A DNA stretch of 64,000 bases, from NCBI GenBank assembly GCA_964540965.1, contig CAZIOT010000008.1, positions 124,001 through 188,000 on the forward strand, given 5' to 3'. The notes beneath the pieces are model-generated. The model saw only the letters and a list, made by a program, of their open reading frames with translations. It did not search any database and was not told the DNA's origin. The position numbers were made by a program, and so were the translations under genes. The stretch is from JADYZU01 sp964540965. Lineage in GTDB: Bacteria > Pseudomonadota > Alphaproteobacteria > Rhodobacterales > Rhodobacteraceae. This document shows positions 17,379 through 26,465 of the stretch, piece by piece (the first letter of the stretch is position 1; each line of letters opens with the position of its first letter).

Positions 17379-18020
17379 TCAGCCCACGATCCCGTCAAGC
17401 GGCCCCACCACCCGGCCCCGCCGCATCGGCACGCAATCCGCGGGCGGATCGGGCGCGACCGCGATGCCGGCACCGTCAAGCCGGTCAACGAAGCGTTCCA
17501 GATCCGCCATGCCGCCGCCGGCAATGTCGTGCAGGGCGATCAGCGCGTGCGACTGCGCCGTGATCCGCTCCATTGCCAGGTCAACCCAATCGCCGCCGGT
17601 CCAGTCGCCGGCCACCACCGACCACAAGACCAGCGTATGCCCGCTTGCCGCCAGATGGTCGACGATGCCCTGCGTCAGCACACCGGGCCGCAGCACGCCG
17701 CCGCCGGCCGAGGGGCGGAACATCCGCTCGGGCGCGATCAGGTCGCCAAGCAGCGAATCGGTGCGGTCGATCTCCCTGATCGCCTGTGCCAGCGGCAGCG
17801 CGCCAAAGGGGCGCGGGTGAGAAAAGGTGTGGTTGCCGATGCCATGGCCCTCGGCCGCCGCGCGGCGCATCAGTTCCGGCGCACCGGGCCAAAGCAGCCG
17901 TTCGCCGACCGGAAAGAACAACGCCCGCAGGCCGCGCCGCGCCAGCAGGTCCAGCACGGCGGGCGTCACCTCGGGGTCCGGCCCGTTGTCAAAGCTGATC
18001 GTTACCCGGCGCTCTGCCAT
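17379..18020 (-). CDS. NodB-type polysaccharide deacetylase
   Basis: A 213-residue protein with a NodB carbohydrate-esterase-4 domain. Motif 1 reads TISFDNGPDPEVTP, so the second aspartate of the usual FDDGP is asparagine. Motif 2 is GNHTFSH (H-x3-H, both metal histidines). RPSAGGG corresponds to motif 3, and ALIALHDI to motif 5. No signal peptide or anchor is seen, so it is probably cytosolic. The start MAERRVTISFDNG was chosen because it aligns directly with the domain. The family removes acetyl or formyl groups from amino sugars or related amides. Activity with the Asp-to-Asn change is uncertain. Confidence 0.82.
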   Translation of the reverse strand: MAERRVTISFDNGPDPEVTPAVLDLLARRGLRALFFPVGERLLWPGAPELMRRAAAEGHGIGNHTFSHPRPFGALPLAQAIREIDRTDSLLGDLIAPERMFRPSAGGGVLRPGVLTQGIVDHLAASGHTLVLWSVVAGDWTGGDWVDLAMERITAQSHALIALHDIAGGGMADLERFVDRLDGAGIAVAPDPPADCVPMRRGRVVGPLDGIVG

Positions 18021-18098
18021 CTTGCCCTTCCGGCGATCCGCAGCGACACTGGCCGCCCGCACGCTTCCCCCCGCGCGCGTCCCACCGGAGGACTTTCC

Positions 18099-18506
18099 AT
18101 GCCGCAGATGGTTTTCATCAACCTGCCCGTGACCGATATCGCACGGTCGCGGGCATTCTACGAATCGCTTGGCTTTTCGATCAATCCGCAATTCTCGGAT
18201 GATGAAACCGCCTGCGTCGTGGTGTCCGAGACGATCTATTTCATGATCATGACCCACGGGAAATTCGCCGGCTTCTCGCCCCGGCCCATCGCCGACACGC
18301 AGGCCGCGACCTCGGCCCTGATCGCGCTGACCCGCGACAGCCGCGAGGCGGTCGATGCCTTTGGCGCGGCGGTGGTCGCCAACGGCGGCAGCGACAACGG
18401 CAAGCCGCAGGACCTGGGCTTCATGTATGGCCAAAGCTATTCCGACCCCGACGGCCATGTGCTCGAGGTGGTCTGGATGGATCCGGCGGCCGCCGGCGGC
18501 GCGTGA
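18099..18506 (+). CDS. VOC superfamily (glyoxalase-like) protein
   Basis: A 135-residue single-module VOC protein of the lactoylglutathione-lyase-like/PhnB-type group. It starts MPQMVFINLPVTDIARSRAFYESLGF after ACCGGAGGACTTTCC, a good ribosome-binding site. The C-terminus SYSDPDGHVLEVVWMDP supplies the metal-binding glutamate. It overlaps the downstream GNAT gene (GTGA). Substrate unknown. Confidence 0.88.
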   Translation: MPQMVFINLPVTDIARSRAFYESLGFSINPQFSDDETACVVVSETIYFMIMTHGKFAGFSPRPIADTQAATSALIALTRDSREAVDAFGAAVVANGGSDNGKPQDLGFMYGQSYSDPDGHVLEVVWMDPAAAGGA

Positions 18507-18952
18507 CGATCACGGTCGCGCCGGCCGCGCCACAGGATGGCGCGGCGATCCTGCGCATGGCCGGCGCGCTGGCCGCCCACCACGGCGATGCCGCCACCCT
18601 GACCGCGGCCACGTTGGCGCGCGACCTGTTCGGCCCCGACCCGTGGTGCCATGCGCTGGTCGCCCGGGCTGACGGGGCGGCTGCCGGCTTTGCCGCCTTC
18701 ACCCGCCTTTGCCACCTGCCCGCCGGTCGCCGCGGGATCGAGATCACCAGCCTGTGGACCGATCCCGACCACCGCGGGCGCGGCATCGGCAGCGCGCTGG
18801 TCGCGGCCTGCATCGACCGGGCGCGGGCGCAATCCTGCGACCTGATCGCGATCGGCGCCCATCCCGACAACCACGCCGCACAGGCATTCCATGCCGCCCG
18901 CGGCTTTCAGCGCCGCGACGGCAGCGGCATCAGGTTCCGCATGGATCTGTGA
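18503..18952 (+). CDS. GNAT-family N-acetyltransferase
   Basis: A 149-residue GNAT protein beginning at a GTG codon that overlaps the VOC gene stop (GTGA), so the two are translationally coupled. The acetyl-CoA-binding motif A is ITSLWTDPDHRGRGIGSALVAACID (R-G-R-G-I-G near residues 92-97), and HPDNHAAQAFHAARGFQRRDG is the usual C-terminal segment. Acceptor substrate unknown. Confidence 0.9.
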   Translation: MTITVAPAAPQDGAAILRMAGALAAHHGDAATLTAATLARDLFGPDPWCHALVARADGAAAGFAAFTRLCHLPAGRRGIEITSLWTDPDHRGRGIGSALVAACIDRARAQSCDLIAIGAHPDNHAAQAFHAARGFQRRDGSGIRFRMDL

Positions 18953-18956
18953 GGCG

Positions 18957-19760
18957 CTAACCCGCGGCGCAGCCAAGGATATCGACGGCGCGGTCGGCGC
19001 CCAGCACGGTAAAGCGCAAGGCAGAGCGGTCGACCGCCACCGCGCGCCCGTCGGTCGGCAGCAGGTCGGCGCTGGCGATCAGCACATCGCCCTGCCGCGT
19101 CACCTCGGCCGGCGAGACCCAAAGGCCGGGGTCGCCTGTTTCGACCACCACCACCTCCTCGCCGCCGCTGGGCGGCAGCGGCAGGCGCGCGGTCAGCGTC
19201 AGGCCGCGCCCGGAGGCCGCCAGCGCGCAGGTCACGGTGCCGGCCCCGGCGCCCGACGCGGTCAGCGGCTGATCGACAAGGGCGGCGGCAATCGCCGGAT
19301 CGCGCCGGCCCTCGACCGGGAGTTCGGCGTCGAACCGCGCCTCGACCGGCACGCAGATCTCGTCACAGATGCCGAATGCGACATGGCCGGCCAGGCGGGC
19401 CGGCGCGCCGGCGTCGCCAAGGGTGATCTCGACCGGGATCACCACCTCGTCCAGATAGCCGATGGACTGCATGCCCGATTGTTCGAACACCTGCGGCACC
19501 GGCCAGTGAAAGGCCGCGGCCGCGACATTCTGCGAACCGTCAAAGCTGAACAGCGGCGGAATCCCCGCCTCGCCCGGTGCACGCCAGTAGGTCTTCCACC
19601 CCGGCGCAAGGCGAAAGCGGATCGCCGCCATGCGGGTGCCGCGGTCGGTCTGCCAGCCGGGCAGGATGTCGACCTGCACCACGCCCTCGGGCAGGGCGGA
19701 CTGCGCCGGGGCGGCTGCGGGCAGGAATATGACAAGGGCGGCAAGGGCGGCGCGAAGCAT
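18957..19760 (-). CDS. DsbD alpha-domain-like periplasmic protein
   Basis: A 267-residue exported protein with a Sec signal MLRAALAALVIFLPAAAPAQS. The body resembles the N-terminal DsbD domain: APGWKTYWRAPGEAGIPPLF near residue 52 and the cysteine pair FGICDEICVP near residues 132-141. It lacks the membrane and thioredoxin domains of DsbD, so it is a stand-alone alpha-domain protein, a form I believe is common in alphaproteobacteria, where a separate CcdA/DsbD-like membrane protein would reduce it. A role in periplasmic thiol transfer or cytochrome c/metal handling is inferred. It diverges from yqgE. Confidence 0.78.
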   Translation of the reverse strand: MLRAALAALVIFLPAAAPAQSALPEGVVQVDILPGWQTDRGTRMAAIRFRLAPGWKTYWRAPGEAGIPPLFSFDGSQNVAAAAFHWPVPQVFEQSGMQSIGYLDEVVIPVEITLGDAGAPARLAGHVAFGICDEICVPVEARFDAELPVEGRRDPAIAAALVDQPLTASGAGAGTVTCALAASGRGLTLTARLPLPPSGGEEVVVVETGDPGLWVSPAEVTRQGDVLIASADLLPTDGRAVAVDRSALRFTVLGADRAVDILGCAAG

Positions 19761-19864
19761 GGCCCATTCCTTGGCCGAAGGCCGCGGATTGGAAAGTCAC
19801 GTTGGCTTGAGACCCCCGCCACCGCCCCCTTGCGCGTGGCCTTCCGGCATCACATCATCGGGAC

Positions 19865-20431
19865 ATGGTTCAGGTCTCGCCCCTCACGGCCAAGCTGCTG
19901 ATCGCCATGCCCGGCATGGGCGACCCGCGCTTCGCGCGCAGTGTGGTGTTCCTCTGCGCCCATTCCGCCGATGGTGCCATGGGCCTGATCGTGAACAAGC
20001 CGGCGGCGGACGTGAACTTTCCGGCGCTGCTTGACCAGCTGGACATTCCGCATTCGCGCGGCGCCCGCGACATCCGCGTCCATTTCGGCGGGCCGGTGGA
20101 ACATGGCCGCGGCTTCGTGCTGCACAGCGCCGAATACCGTTCGGCGCATGGCACGATGACGGTGGATGGCGGCACCTCGCTTTCGGCGACGCTCGATGTG
20201 CTGGAACGGCTGGCCGAGGGTCGCGGCCCCGAGCGGGCGCTGTTCGCGCTGGGTTATTCCGGCTGGGGTCCGGGCCAGCTCGAGGCCGAGATCGCCCAGA
20301 ACGGCTGGCTGGTCGCCGATGCCGAGGCCGACATCCTGTTCGACGCAGAGGACGACAGCAAATGGTCCCGCGCGCTGGCGCTTCTGGGCGCCGATCCGGC
20401 CAGCCTGTCGGCGATTTCGGGCCGCGCGTGA
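19865..20431 (+). CDS. yqgE: YqgE/AlgH family protein (DUF179)
   Basis: A 188-residue YqgE/AlgH protein. The start MVQVSPLTAKLLIAMPGMGDPRFARSVVFLCAHS and the motif GLIVNKPA are diagnostic. VHFGGPVEHGRGFVLH and FALGYSGWGPGQLEAEI follow in family order. The molecular function is not settled. Its stop overlaps the GTG start of the YiiX-like gene, and that gene's end overlaps slyX, so three genes form a tightly coupled unit. Confidence 0.94.
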   Translation: MVQVSPLTAKLLIAMPGMGDPRFARSVVFLCAHSADGAMGLIVNKPAADVNFPALLDQLDIPHSRGARDIRVHFGGPVEHGRGFVLHSAEYRSAHGTMTVDGGTSLSATLDVLERLAEGRGPERALFALGYSGWGPGQLEAEIAQNGWLVADAEADILFDAEDDSKWSRALALLGADPASLSAISGRA

Positions 20432-21288
20432 GGGTGCTTGCCGCGCTGGTGCTGGCGGTCCTGGCCGGTTGCGCCGGCCATACCGGACCGGGCGACCTGC
20501 CCGCCGATTCCACCACCGACCTGTCCGCCTGCTGCGCACTGGCTGTGCCGTTCAGCCCGGCCGCGCTGGAAAACCTCGCCACCGTGCTGCCGGCGCTGAC
20601 CCCGATGGGACGCGACATGGCGCTGCGCCCCGGCCATCTGGCGCGGCATCCTGAGGCGCTGGCGGCGCTGGCAGACGAGGTACAGCCGCTCGATATCCTG
20701 ATGGTGTCGACGCGGCAGCACCTGACCGGAAATGTCCTGCCCGGCTATTTCAACCATGCCGCGCTGGTGCTGGGGTCCGAGGCCGATCTGCGCGCGCTGG
20801 GCCTGTGGTCTGATCCGGCGATCCTGCCGCTGCGCGAGGCGGTCCGCGCCGGCGGCACCCTGGCGATCGAGGCGAGCGGCGCCGCCGTTGCCCCGGTGCC
20901 GCTGGCGCGCCTTGCCGATGCCGACGGCATCGCGGTGCTGCGGCCCGCCGGGCTGGCGCGCGCCGAACGCCGCGCGGCAGTCCTGCGCCTGACCGGCCAC
21001 ATCGGCACGCCCTTTGACTTCCGCTTCGACATGGCGACGCCCGGTTGCCTGTTCTGCACCGAACTTGTCGATGTCACCCTGCCCGGCCTGAGCCTGCCGC
21101 GGCGCGAGGTGGCCGGGCGGCAGACCATCGTCCCCGATGACGTCGCCCGCCTTGCGCTGGATGGCGGCGCGCTGGGCCTTGCCGCCTTTCTTTACGCCGA
21201 CCGCAAGGACTGGCACCGCGGCGATGCCGCGCTTCTGTCGGCCAGCATCGCCGCGAACTGGCCCGCCACGCCCGGAGCTGACCCATGA
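20428..21288 (+). CDS. YiiX/YebB-like permuted NlpC/P60 lipoprotein
   Basis: A 286-residue protein starting at GTG in a GTGA overlap with yqgE. The N-terminus MRVLAALVLAVLAGCAGH is a lipoprotein signal with the lipobox LAGC. The domain resembles permuted papain-like YiiX/YebB hydrolases: a histidine in PGYFNHAALVLGSE and a cysteine in GCLFCTELVDVTLPG, with GTPFDFRFD before the cysteine. The family is thought to hydrolyse amide or ester bonds in cell-wall or lipid substrates. A longer upstream start (20362) lies inside yqgE and would bury the signal peptide, so I rejected it. Confidence 0.75.
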   Translation: MRVLAALVLAVLAGCAGHTGPGDLPADSTTDLSACCALAVPFSPAALENLATVLPALTPMGRDMALRPGHLARHPEALAALADEVQPLDILMVSTRQHLTGNVLPGYFNHAALVLGSEADLRALGLWSDPAILPLREAVRAGGTLAIEASGAAVAPVPLARLADADGIAVLRPAGLARAERRAAVLRLTGHIGTPFDFRFDMATPGCLFCTELVDVTLPGLSLPRREVAGRQTIVPDDVARLALDGGALGLAAFLYADRKDWHRGDAALLSASIAANWPATPGADP

Positions 21289-21482
21289 CCGACCTGACCG
21301 AAGTGGAAGAACGCCTTGCCCATCTGATCCGGCTGACCGACGAACTGTCCGACATCGTCGCCCGTCAGGAACGCGAGATCGCGGTGCTGACGCGGCGGGT
21401 GCAGATGCTGATGGAGCGCGAGGCCGAACGCGAGGCGGCGGGCGACGCCCCCGACCCCAACCAGCGCCCGCCGCACTGGTAG
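21285..21482 (+). CDS. slyX: SlyX family protein
   Basis: A 65-residue coiled-coil protein starting MTDLTEVEERLAHLIRLTDE, with heptad leucines/valines through AVLTRRVQML, and ending in PPHW, the conserved SlyX terminus. It overlaps the upstream lipoprotein gene by four bases (ATGA). Function is unknown in most bacteria. Confidence 0.9.
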   Translation: MTDLTEVEERLAHLIRLTDELSDIVARQEREIAVLTRRVQMLMEREAEREAAGDAPDPNQRPPHW

Positions 21483-21483
21483 G

Positions 21484-22050
21484 TCAGATGTCCTTCAGCC
21501 CCGCCGCGGCGACCTGCCCCTGATAAAGCAGGATCTCGGCAAAGCGGTGGCCGGCGCCGAAGGTTTCATAGGCGGTGACAAAGGCGGTGCGGGCGGCAAG
21601 GTCTTCGGCGCGGGCGCCGCAGGGCTGGCCCGAGGCGACGCCGCAAAAGGCGGCCTTGACCTCTTCATAGGCCGTATCGACCGCCGACCAGGGCTGGTCG
21701 GCATTGTCGCCGCGATAGCGCATCGCCTCGTGCGTGGCGACATCGCCGAACAGGACCATGGCGGCGGTGAACTGCACCGCGCAGCCGCCGTCGATGCCGG
21801 TGACATAATGGGTCCGCGGCTCGACCGAGCCGGCGGCGCTGTCCCAAAGGGTATAGCGCGCGGCGGTTTCCACCGGCGTGCCAAGCGCCGCCTCGTCCAG
21901 CCCGCAGACGCGCCCGACCTCGCCAAAGGGCAGCAGGGTGCCGGCGACGATTTCCGGCGCGGCGCCGCTGTCGGGCAGCGCGGGACCGGCGCCAGCGTCA
22001 AGGCAGGCGGCAAGGCCGGTCAGGGCAGCAAGGGCAAGGACGGGACGCAT
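21484..22050 (-). CDS. Uncharacterised lipoprotein
   Basis: A 188-residue protein with signal MRPVLALAALTGLAACLDAG and lipobox LAAC, so it is probably lipid-anchored in the envelope. It has further cysteines in RVCGLDE, GGCAVQF, AAFCGVAS and QPCGARA, which could form two disulfides in the periplasm. No catalytic motif is recognised. It ends one base from slyX (convergent) and is separated by 90 bases from dnaE on the same strand. It looks like a family restricted to the Rhodobacteraceae. Confidence 0.75.
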   Translation of the reverse strand: MRPVLALAALTGLAACLDAGAGPALPDSGAAPEIVAGTLLPFGEVGRVCGLDEAALGTPVETAARYTLWDSAAGSVEPRTHYVTGIDGGCAVQFTAAMVLFGDVATHEAMRYRGDNADQPWSAVDTAYEEVKAAFCGVASGQPCGARAEDLAARTAFVTAYETFGAGHRFAEILLYQGQVAAAGLKDI

Positions 22051-22140
22051 CGGATTTCTGCCTTAGACCAAGGGGATCGGGCAAGCCTAGCGGCGCGCCC
22101 TGCCCCGGTCCACCGATTTCCGGCGGCCGGGGGCAGGCCC

Positions 22141-25100
22141 CTAGATCTCTTCGACCTCGAGGATCCCCGGCAGCGAGCGCAAGGCGCCGCGCACCTGCGG
22201 CGTCACCGGAAATTCCCGGCCGATGTCCAGGTCGACCTCGCCCAGATCGGGGTCCATCACGGTCAGCAGGACCGGACCGCGGCCGACGCGCGGCAGGTCG
22301 GCCAGCGCCTTTTCCAGCACGGTCTGCGCCGTGGCGATGGCCTCGGCCCGTTCAAGGAATACCCGCAGCCCGCTGCCGCCGGCATCGGCGACCAGCGGTT
22401 CCACCGGCGTCACCGACCGCGCCAGCAGCTTGAGCTGGTCGGCCTCGAGCGTCGCCTCGGCCTGCACCACCACCTGCATCCCGGTTTCCAGATGCGGCCG
22501 CGCCTGTTCCAGCACCTCGGAGAACAGCGTCACCTCGTATTGCCCTGTCGGGTCCGACAGTTGTGCAAAGGCGAACCGGTTGCCGCGTGCCGATTTGCGT
22601 TCCTGCCGCCCGGCAACGGTGCCGGCCATCCTGGCGACGAACGCGCCGCCCGCCGCCCGCGCCGCCACCTCGTCCAGCGTCAGCACGCCCTTGCGGCGCA
22701 GGGCGGCCATGTAATCGTCCAGCGGATGCCCCGTCAGGTAGAACCCGACCGCCTTGAATTCCTCGGCCAGCCGTTCCGCCGGCACCCAGTCGGGCACCTT
22801 GGGCAGCCGCGGTTCGGGCAGGTCATCGCCGGCCTCGCCGAACAGGCTGACCTGCGACGATCCCTTCTGGTCGTGGATCGCCGCCGAATAGGCGGCCAGG
22901 GCGTCCAGCCCCTCCATCACCCGCCGCCGGTTCGGGTCAAGCACATCGAACGCGCCGGCACGGGCCAGCATTTCCAGGGGCCGCTTGCCGATCCGCTTCA
23001 GGTCGACGCGACGGGCAAAATCGAACAGGGTGACAAAGGGCCTTGTCCCCCGCCCCTCGACAATCAGCCGCATCGCATCGACACCGACATTCTTGAGCGC
23101 GCCCAGCGCATAGACCAGCTTGCCGTCGCGCACGTCAAAGGTGGCAAGGCTGCGGTTGACGCAGGGCGGCACATGGCCGATGCCAAGCCCCTTGCGCACC
23201 TCCTGGAAATAGGTGCCCAGCTTGTCGGTCAGGTGGATGTCGCAGTTCATCACCCCGGCCATGAATTCGACCGGGTGATTGGCCTTGAGCCACGCCGTCT
23301 GGTAGCTGACCACCGCATAGGCGGCAGCGTGGCTCTTGTTGAAGCCGTAGTTGGCGAATTTCTCGAGCAGGTCAAAGACCTCGCCCGCCTTCTTCGCGTC
23401 GATGCCATGCGTCGCCTTGGCGCCCTCAAGGAACTTGGGCCGTTCCTTGGCCATCTCCTCGGGGATCTTCTTGCCCATCGCCCGGCGCAGCAGGTCGGCG
23501 CCGCCCAGCGAATAGCCGGCCATTTCCTGCGCGATCTGCATCACCTGTTCCTGATAGACGATGATGCCCTGCGTTTCCTTGAGGATATGGTCGATGGTCG
23601 CGTGCAGCGGCTCGATCTCGCGCAGGCCGTTCTTGACCTCGCAATAGGCGGGGATGTTCTCCATCGGGCCGGGACGATAGAGGGCGACAAGCGCCACGAT
23701 ATCCTCGATGCAGGTCGGCCTCATGCGCTTGAGCGCGTCCATCATCCCCGAGGATTCCACCTGGAACACCGCAACCGTGCGCGCCCGCGAATAGAGATCA
23801 TAGGATTTCGCGTCATCGAGCGGGATGGCGCCGATGTCGTATTCGAACCCCGGCGGCGCGTCGTACAGCCTTGTTCCGTCGGCCGCCACGGTCAGGTCGC
23901 GCCCGGATTTGCGGATCAGCTCGACCGCGTTCTGGATCACGGTCAGGGTTTTCAGGCCCAGAAAGTCGAATTTGACCAGCCCGGCCTGTTCCACCCATTT
24001 CATGTTGAACTGGGTCGCCGGCATGTCCGACCGCGGGTCCTGATAGAGCGGCACCAGTTCGTCCAGCGGCCGGTCGCCGATCACCACGCCCGCGGCATGG
24101 GTCGAGGCGTTGCGCAAGAGCCCCTCGATCTGCCGGGCGTAGTCGAGAAGGCGCTTCACCACCTCTTCGGCATTCGCCGCCTCGCGCAGGCGGGGTTCGT
24201 CCGCCAGCGCCTTTTCGATGCTGACCGGCTTGACCCCCTCGACGGGAATCATCTTGGAAATCCGGTCCACATGTCCGTAGGGCATCTGCAACACGCGGCC
24301 CACGTCGCGCACCGCCGCCTTGGACAGAAGCGCGCCAAAGGTGATGATCTGGCCGACCTTCTCGCGCCCGTAGCGGTCCTGCACATAGCGGATCACCTCT
24401 TCGCGGCGGTCCATGCAGAAGTCGATGTCGAAGTCGGGCATCGACACCCGTTCGGGGTTCAGGAAGCGTTCGAACAGCAGGCTGTAACGCAGCGGATCAA
24501 GGTCGGTGATGGTCAGCGCATAGGCGACCAGCGACCCGGCGCCCGACCCCCGGCCGGGGCCGACCGGGATGCCATGCGATTTCGCCCATTTGATGAAATC
24601 GGCAACGATCAGGAAATAGCCCGGGAACCCCATCTGTTCGATGATGCCCAGTTCAAAGTCGAGCCGGCTTTCATAGTCTTCCACCGAGGCCGCCGGCGGA
24701 ATGACCGCCAGCCGGGCGCGCAGCCCCTCTTTCGCCTGCCGGCGCAGTTCCTCGACCTCGTTTTCGGCAAAACGCGGCAGGATCGGCTTGCGCTTTGGCG
24801 CGCGAAAGGCGCAGCGGCGCGCGATCTCGACCGTGTTCTCGAGCGCCTCGGGCAGGTCGGCAAAGAGGGCTGCCATCTCGGCCTGCGTCTTGAAGTAATG
24901 CTGCGGCGTCAGGCGCCGGCGCGGTTCCTGCTGGTCGACATAGGCGCCCTCGGCGATGCAGATCAGCGCGTCATGCGCCTCGTACAGCTCGGGTTTCGGG
25001 AAATAGACGTCATTGGTCGCAACCAGCGGCAGGTCCATGGCATAGGCCATCTCGACATGGCCGCGCTCGGTCTGCCGTTCGGCTTCGGGCTGGCCGGTGT

Positions 25101-25641
25101 CGCCGGGGTGGCGCTGGAGTTCGACATACAGCCGGTTCGGATAGATCGCGGCAAGGCGGCCAAGCAGCGCCTGCGCCCGCGCCTGCTGCCCGGCCTGAAG
25201 GAGCCGCCCGACGGGGCCGTCCGGCCCGCCGGTCAGGCAGATCAGCCCGGCGGAATAGCGCGCCAGTTCCTCGACCGTGACCTGCGGCAACTGGCCCTCT
25301 GCATCCAGATAGGCGCAGGAGTTCAGCTTCATCAGGTTCATCCAGCCGGTTTCCGACTGCGCCAGCAGCACCACCGGCGCCGGCGGTTCCGGCCGTTTGC
25401 CCGGCTCGGTGGCGATATAGGCCAGCGACAACTGGCAGCCGATGATCGGCTGCACCCCGGCCTTGACGGCATATTCGGAAAACTCCAGCGCCGCGAACAT
25501 GGCGTTGGTGTCGGTCAGCGCCACCGCCGGCATTCCGGCCTTGGCCGCAAGGTCGGCCAGCTTCTTGACCGGCACCGCGCCTTCCAGCAGCGAATGTTCG
25601 GAATGGACGCGCAGGTGGATGAATCGGGGCTGGTCGGTCAT
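22141..25641 (-). CDS. dnaE: DNA polymerase III alpha subunit
   Basis: A 1166-residue replicative polymerase, full length for DnaE. The N-terminal PHP domain starts FIHLRVHSEHSLLEGAVPVKK. The catalytic palm carries VGPGRGSGAGSLVAYAL and PDFDIDF near residues 400-406, with FNKSHAAAYAVVSYQTAWLKA farther on. Helix-hairpin-helix and OB-fold domains (GTVAGRQERKSARGNRFAFAQL) are in the last third, and a beta-clamp-binding tail follows. It stands alone on the minus strand. The 41-base gap to aapP and the different function suggest its own promoter within or after aapP. Confidence 0.98.
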   Translation of the reverse strand: MTDQPRFIHLRVHSEHSLLEGAVPVKKLADLAAKAGMPAVALTDTNAMFAALEFSEYAVKAGVQPIIGCQLSLAYIATEPGKRPEPPAPVVLLAQSETGWMNLMKLNSCAYLDAEGQLPQVTVEELARYSAGLICLTGGPDGPVGRLLQAGQQARAQALLGRLAAIYPNRLYVELQRHPGDTGQPEAERQTERGHVEMAYAMDLPLVATNDVYFPKPELYEAHDALICIAEGAYVDQQEPRRRLTPQHYFKTQAEMAALFADLPEALENTVEIARRCAFRAPKRKPILPRFAENEVEELRRQAKEGLRARLAVIPPAASVEDYESRLDFELGIIEQMGFPGYFLIVADFIKWAKSHGIPVGPGRGSGAGSLVAYALTITDLDPLRYSLLFERFLNPERVSMPDFDIDFCMDRREEVIRYVQDRYGREKVGQIITFGALLSKAAVRDVGRVLQMPYGHVDRISKMIPVEGVKPVSIEKALADEPRLREAANAEEVVKRLLDYARQIEGLLRNASTHAAGVVIGDRPLDELVPLYQDPRSDMPATQFNMKWVEQAGLVKFDFLGLKTLTVIQNAVELIRKSGRDLTVAADGTRLYDAPPGFEYDIGAIPLDDAKSYDLYSRARTVAVFQVESSGMMDALKRMRPTCIEDIVALVALYRPGPMENIPAYCEVKNGLREIEPLHATIDHILKETQGIIVYQEQVMQIAQEMAGYSLGGADLLRRAMGKKIPEEMAKERPKFLEGAKATHGIDAKKAGEVFDLLEKFANYGFNKSHAAAYAVVSYQTAWLKANHPVEFMAGVMNCDIHLTDKLGTYFQEVRKGLGIGHVPPCVNRSLATFDVRDGKLVYALGALKNVGVDAMRLIVEGRGTRPFVTLFDFARRVDLKRIGKRPLEMLARAGAFDVLDPNRRRVMEGLDALAAYSAAIHDQKGSSQVSLFGEAGDDLPEPRLPKVPDWVPAERLAEEFKAVGFYLTGHPLDDYMAALRRKGVLTLDEVAARAAGGAFVARMAGTVAGRQERKSARGNRFAFAQLSDPTGQYEVTLFSEVLEQARPHLETGMQVVVQAEATLEADQLKLLARSVTPVEPLVADAGGSGLRVFLERAEAIATAQTVLEKALADLPRVGRGPVLLTVMDPDLGEVDLDIGREFPVTPQVRGALRSLPGILEVEEI

Positions 25642-25682
25642 GGCGCGACCCTACCCCGCCGGCCCGCCGGACGCCAACCGGA

Positions 25683-26456
25683 TCAGTGCCCGAGGATCTG
25701 GCTCAGGAACTGCTTCGTGCGGTCGGACTGCGGGTTGTGGAAGAAGTCGTGCGGGTTGTTCTGTTCGACGATCTGTCCGTCGGCCATGAAGATCACCCGG
25801 TCGGCGACGGCCTGGGCAAAGCCCATCTCGTGCGTCACGCACAGCATGGTCATCCCGTCTTCGGCCAGCCCGATCATGGTATCCAGCACCTCCTTGATCA
25901 TCTCGGGGTCAAGGGCGCTGGTCGGTTCGTCGAACAGCATGATCCGCGGCTTCATGCACAGAGACCGCGCGATGGCGACGCGCTGCTGCTGGCCGCCCGA
26001 CAACTGGCCGGGGTATTTCAGCGCCTGTTCGGGAATCTTCACCTTTTCAAGGAAATACATCGCCGTTTCCTCGGCTTCCTTGCGCGGCACCTTGCGCACC
26101 CAGATCGGCGCCAGCGTGCAGTTTTCCAGAATCGTCAGATGCGGGAACAGGTTGAAATGCTGGAACACCATGCCGACTTCGGACCGCACCTTGTCGATGT
26201 TCTTGATGTCGCTGGACAGTTCGGTGCCATCGACGACGATCCGCCCCGACTGGTGTTCCTCAAGCCGGTTGATGCAGCGGATCAGCGTCGACTTGCCCGA
26301 CCCCGAGGGGCCGCAGATGACGATCCTTTCGCCGCGGGCGACGGTCAGGTCGATGTCGCGCAGGACATGGAAGCTGCCATACCATTTGTTCATGCCGGTG
26401 ATCTCGATGGCGGGACCATCGGCCTCGGGTGCGGCGGCAGGGGCGGGAGTGGTCAT
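25683..26456 (-). CDS. aapP: General L-amino acid ABC transporter ATPase AapP
   Basis: A 257-residue polar-amino-acid ATPase. Walker A GPSGSGKST, signature LSGGQQQRVAIARSLCMKPR, and Walker B IMLFDEPTSALDPEM are intact. The N-terminal alanine/proline-rich tail (TTPAPAAAPEADGPAIEITGM) is typical of AapP. The order aapJ-aapQ-aapM-aapP matches Rhizobium. It imports a broad range of L-amino acids with the other Aap subunits. Confidence 0.95.
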   Translation of the reverse strand: MTTPAPAAAPEADGPAIEITGMNKWYGSFHVLRDIDLTVARGERIVICGPSGSGKSTLIRCINRLEEHQSGRIVVDGTELSSDIKNIDKVRSEVGMVFQHFNLFPHLTILENCTLAPIWVRKVPRKEAEETAMYFLEKVKIPEQALKYPGQLSGGQQQRVAIARSLCMKPRIMLFDEPTSALDPEMIKEVLDTMIGLAEDGMTMLCVTHEMGFAQAVADRVIFMADGQIVEQNNPHDFFHNPQSDRTKQFLSQILGH

Positions 26457-26465
26457 GCGGACCTC

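Noticed and set aside
20362..20427. An upstream ATG for the YiiX-like lipoprotein
   Set aside because: It is inside yqgE and would bury the clear lipoprotein signal that begins at the GTG at 20428.
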